Of a DNA stretch of 23,424 nt, positions 22,452 to 23,424 are shown piece after piece. The stretch is taken from assembly GCA_900546255.1 (NCBI GenBank), contig URCB01000028.1:1-23424 (forward strand). The letters run 5' to 3'. The number at the start of each line of letters is the position of its first letter. The first letter of the stretch is position 1. The stretch comes from an uncultured Eubacteriales bacterium (GTDB lineage Bacteria > Bacillota > Clostridia > Oscillospirales > Oscillospiraceae). Made by a program: the position numbers and the translations under genes. Below the pieces are notes generated by a model, which worked only from the letters and a program-made list of their open reading frames with translations, was not told the origin of the DNA and ran no database searches.

Positions 22452-22533
22452 CATCATCACTCCCAGAGTAAGGTTAGATTCTGTGAAATACCAAAACAAA
22501 AATGCAGGAAATGCTTATGCAACATAACACTTA

Positions 22534-22563
22534 ATTATACAACCATTTCTACTTTTCTGTCAA
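22534..22563 (-). promoter_or_regulatory. Sigma-A promoter of the glmM operon
   Basis: On the minus strand TTGACA (22558-22563), 18-bp spacer, TATAAT (22534-22539), both hexamers consensus. The leader to ATG 22451 is about 75 nt and contains only a small TTATG/CATAA hairpin; no glmS-type ribozyme is seen. Confidence 0.85.
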
Positions 22564-22625
22564 CAAAGGGATTCTGTGGATCCCTGCGCTTTCCGAAAAA
22601 AGACAGCACGCGTAGGAAAGAGTTC

Positions 22626-23306
22626 TCACTGCGTTAAAAACTCCCCCACCACTTGATTAAAAGCCTCCGCCGTTTTGCTGGCAATGAAATGATCCCCTGG
22701 CAAAAGGCGCAGCTGGGCATCGGGCAGATTGCGGTATAGTTGTACGGTATGGGCGGTTTTGACCATATCCCGTGTTCCTGCAATAACCAACGTCGGCACA
22801 GTGATCCGCTGCAAATCCACCGGACGAAGAAGGGGTTCATAGACCATCAGCCGCAACAGTTCCGCGTTCTGCTGCACCCGACTACTTTTTGGGGCAAGTA
22901 GCGCTGTCGTGCGATACCCCAGAACAATGGGAAGCTGAATGTGCGTCTTGATTCCAGATGGGTGGAAGTTTGCACCGTTGAGTACCAGGCGATGAATGCG
23001 ATGCGGATATTTTGCCGCAAAGGTCAATGCGATGTTCCCTCCATCGGAAAAACCCAGCAAGTCTACCTGGGGCAAATTCTGTTCATCCAGGAAGTGCAAC
23101 AGGTCCTCGGCAAACTGTCGGATGGAAAAGGGCGCTGTTCCCCGCGGAGATTTTCCATGTCCCCGCGTATCCAAGGCAATTACCCGGCGGAACCGGGAAA
23201 AATAAGGGACTTGTTGGGCGAAATAATTGCTGTCTCCCCCATTTCCATGGAGCAGCACCAGGGGAAACCCATTGCCATAGGACTGATAGTAGAGAGAAAT
23301 ATCCAT
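22626..23306 (-). CDS. Alpha/beta hydrolase
   Basis: A 226-residue alpha/beta-hydrolase fold enzyme. The oxyanion motif HGNGG is at 20-24, the nucleophile elbow GFSDGG places Ser87, and the remaining triad members are Asp180 in AGTRDMV and His206 in GDHF. The segment LDTRGHGKSPRG (45-56) is the usual strand-4 motif. The cap between about 115 and 165 is short, so the protein is on the small side for the family. ATG 23306 has GGAGG about 7 nt upstream. The substrate cannot be deduced; an esterase or a peroxidase-like hydrolase are both possible. It is transcribed toward glmM but the glmM promoter lies between them, so it is probably a separate unit. Confidence 0.92.
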   Translation of the reverse strand: MDISLYYQSYGNGFPLVLLHGNGGDSNYFAQQVPYFSRFRRVIALDTRGHGKSPRGTAPFSIRQFAEDLLHFLDEQNLPQVDLLGFSDGGNIALTFAAKYPHRIHRLVLNGANFHPSGIKTHIQLPIVLGYRTTALLAPKSSRVQQNAELLRLMVYEPLLRPVDLQRITVPTLVIAGTRDMVKTAHTVQLYRNLPDAQLRLLPGDHFIASKTAEAFNQVVGEFLTQ

Positions 23307-23341
23307 GTACTTCCTCCTTCCCTATATTCCCATTTTATAAA

Positions 23342-23373
23342 AAAACAGGACGGTATGAGAACCGTCCTGTTTT
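23342..23373 (-). terminator. Rho-independent terminator at the right edge
   Basis: A 13-bp stem (23342-23354 with 23361-23373), loop of 6. On the minus strand it is followed by a run of T (plus-strand A 23339-23345), on the plus strand only by TTTT within the stem. It therefore most likely terminates the minus-strand gene entering from the right edge. Confidence 0.85.
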
Positions 23374-23382
23374 GTGTTGGCG

Positions 23383-23424
23383 TTACCTATTTTCCCGGTT
23401 CGTCTCCAAACAAGTATCTTCGGC
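23383..23424 (-). CDS. C-terminal fragment of an unidentified gene
   Basis: A minus-strand frame enters from the right edge and ends with TAA at 23383-23385 after 13 codons (AEDTCLETNRENR). The stop lies 9 bp before the minus-strand terminator, which supports this being a real gene end. The fragment is too short to identify. Confidence 0.4.
   Translation of the reverse strand, partial: AEDTCLETNRENR

Noticed and set aside
22452..22533. Riboswitch or ribozyme in the glmM leader
   Set aside because: Only one small hairpin is present and none of the conserved glmS ribozyme core is seen; glmM leaders are not known for it.
22566..22590. Terminator between the alpha/beta hydrolase and glmM
   Set aside because: A GGGAT/ATCCC stem exists but is short, has no T run, and lies next to the glmM -35 box; too weak to call.
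1..23424. CRISPR arrays, insertion sequences, integrases, tRNA or rRNA genes
   Set aside because: No regularly spaced repeats, transposase or recombinase motifs, or tRNA/rRNA-like sequences were seen on either strand.

Overview
The window looks like chromosome from a GC-rich (by eye, high-fifties percent GC), spore-forming member of the Clostridia, most likely Oscillospiraceae or a close relative. The grounds are a forespore sigma factor gene (sigG), a group II energy-coupling-factor module (EcfA1-EcfA2-EcfT), a zinc-finger ClpE-type ATPase, DUF5711/CvpA neighbours, PadR/DUF2812 genes, strong AGGAGG ribosome binding sites, and consensus sigma-A promoters. It is mostly ordinary core genome. 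I see no phage, IS element, CRISPR array, tRNA or rRNA.

Left part (1-7428). On the minus strand lie an open-ended chimeric reading frame (sigma-70 region 2 joined in frame to precorrin-8X methylmutase) and a DivIVA-like coiled-coil gene with its own terminator. Divergent promoters at 1135-1231 separate these from a long plus-strand operon: rRNA-type methyltransferase, ecfA1, ecfA2, ecfT, truA, a DUF5711 membrane-anchored beta-propeller protein and a CvpA-family membrane protein. EcfA1A2T would be the shared energizing module for vitamin or metal S-components encoded elsewhere.

Middle part (7429-16074). A ClpE-like unfoldase gene ends at a strong bidirectional terminator facing a minus-strand pair (hemolysin III/PAQR protein, then DegV). 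A regulatory region with two inverted repeats leads to a phenylacetate-CoA ligase gene and a tandem-ACT-domain gene, closed by a terminator. Next is a unit with a consensus promoter and GATAT-containing repeats driving a PadR regulator and two DUF2812 membrane proteins, the second with a large extra C-terminal domain.

Right part (16058-23424). sigG lies convergent to the second DUF2812 gene, overlapping it by 17 bp, and carries a recognisable forespore-type (sigma-F/sigma-G) promoter. Divergently, rpsB and tsf (ribosomal protein S2 and EF-Ts) form the usual translation pair, followed by a GNAT acetyltransferase. Converging from the right is a minus-strand operon of glmM, a left-handed beta-helix acyltransferase-like gene and an EamA transporter, preceded by an alpha/beta hydrolase gene and the last codons of an unidentified gene at the window edge.

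The strongest oddity is the reading frame at the left edge, which joins two unrelated protein families at about position 96. It is either an assembly or recombination junction or a real gene fusion. Second-tier observations are the PadR operator repeats, the palindromes upstream of the CoA ligase gene, the forespore promoter of sigG, the 35-bp identity between the DUF2812 paralogues and the coupled glmM/beta-helix pair.
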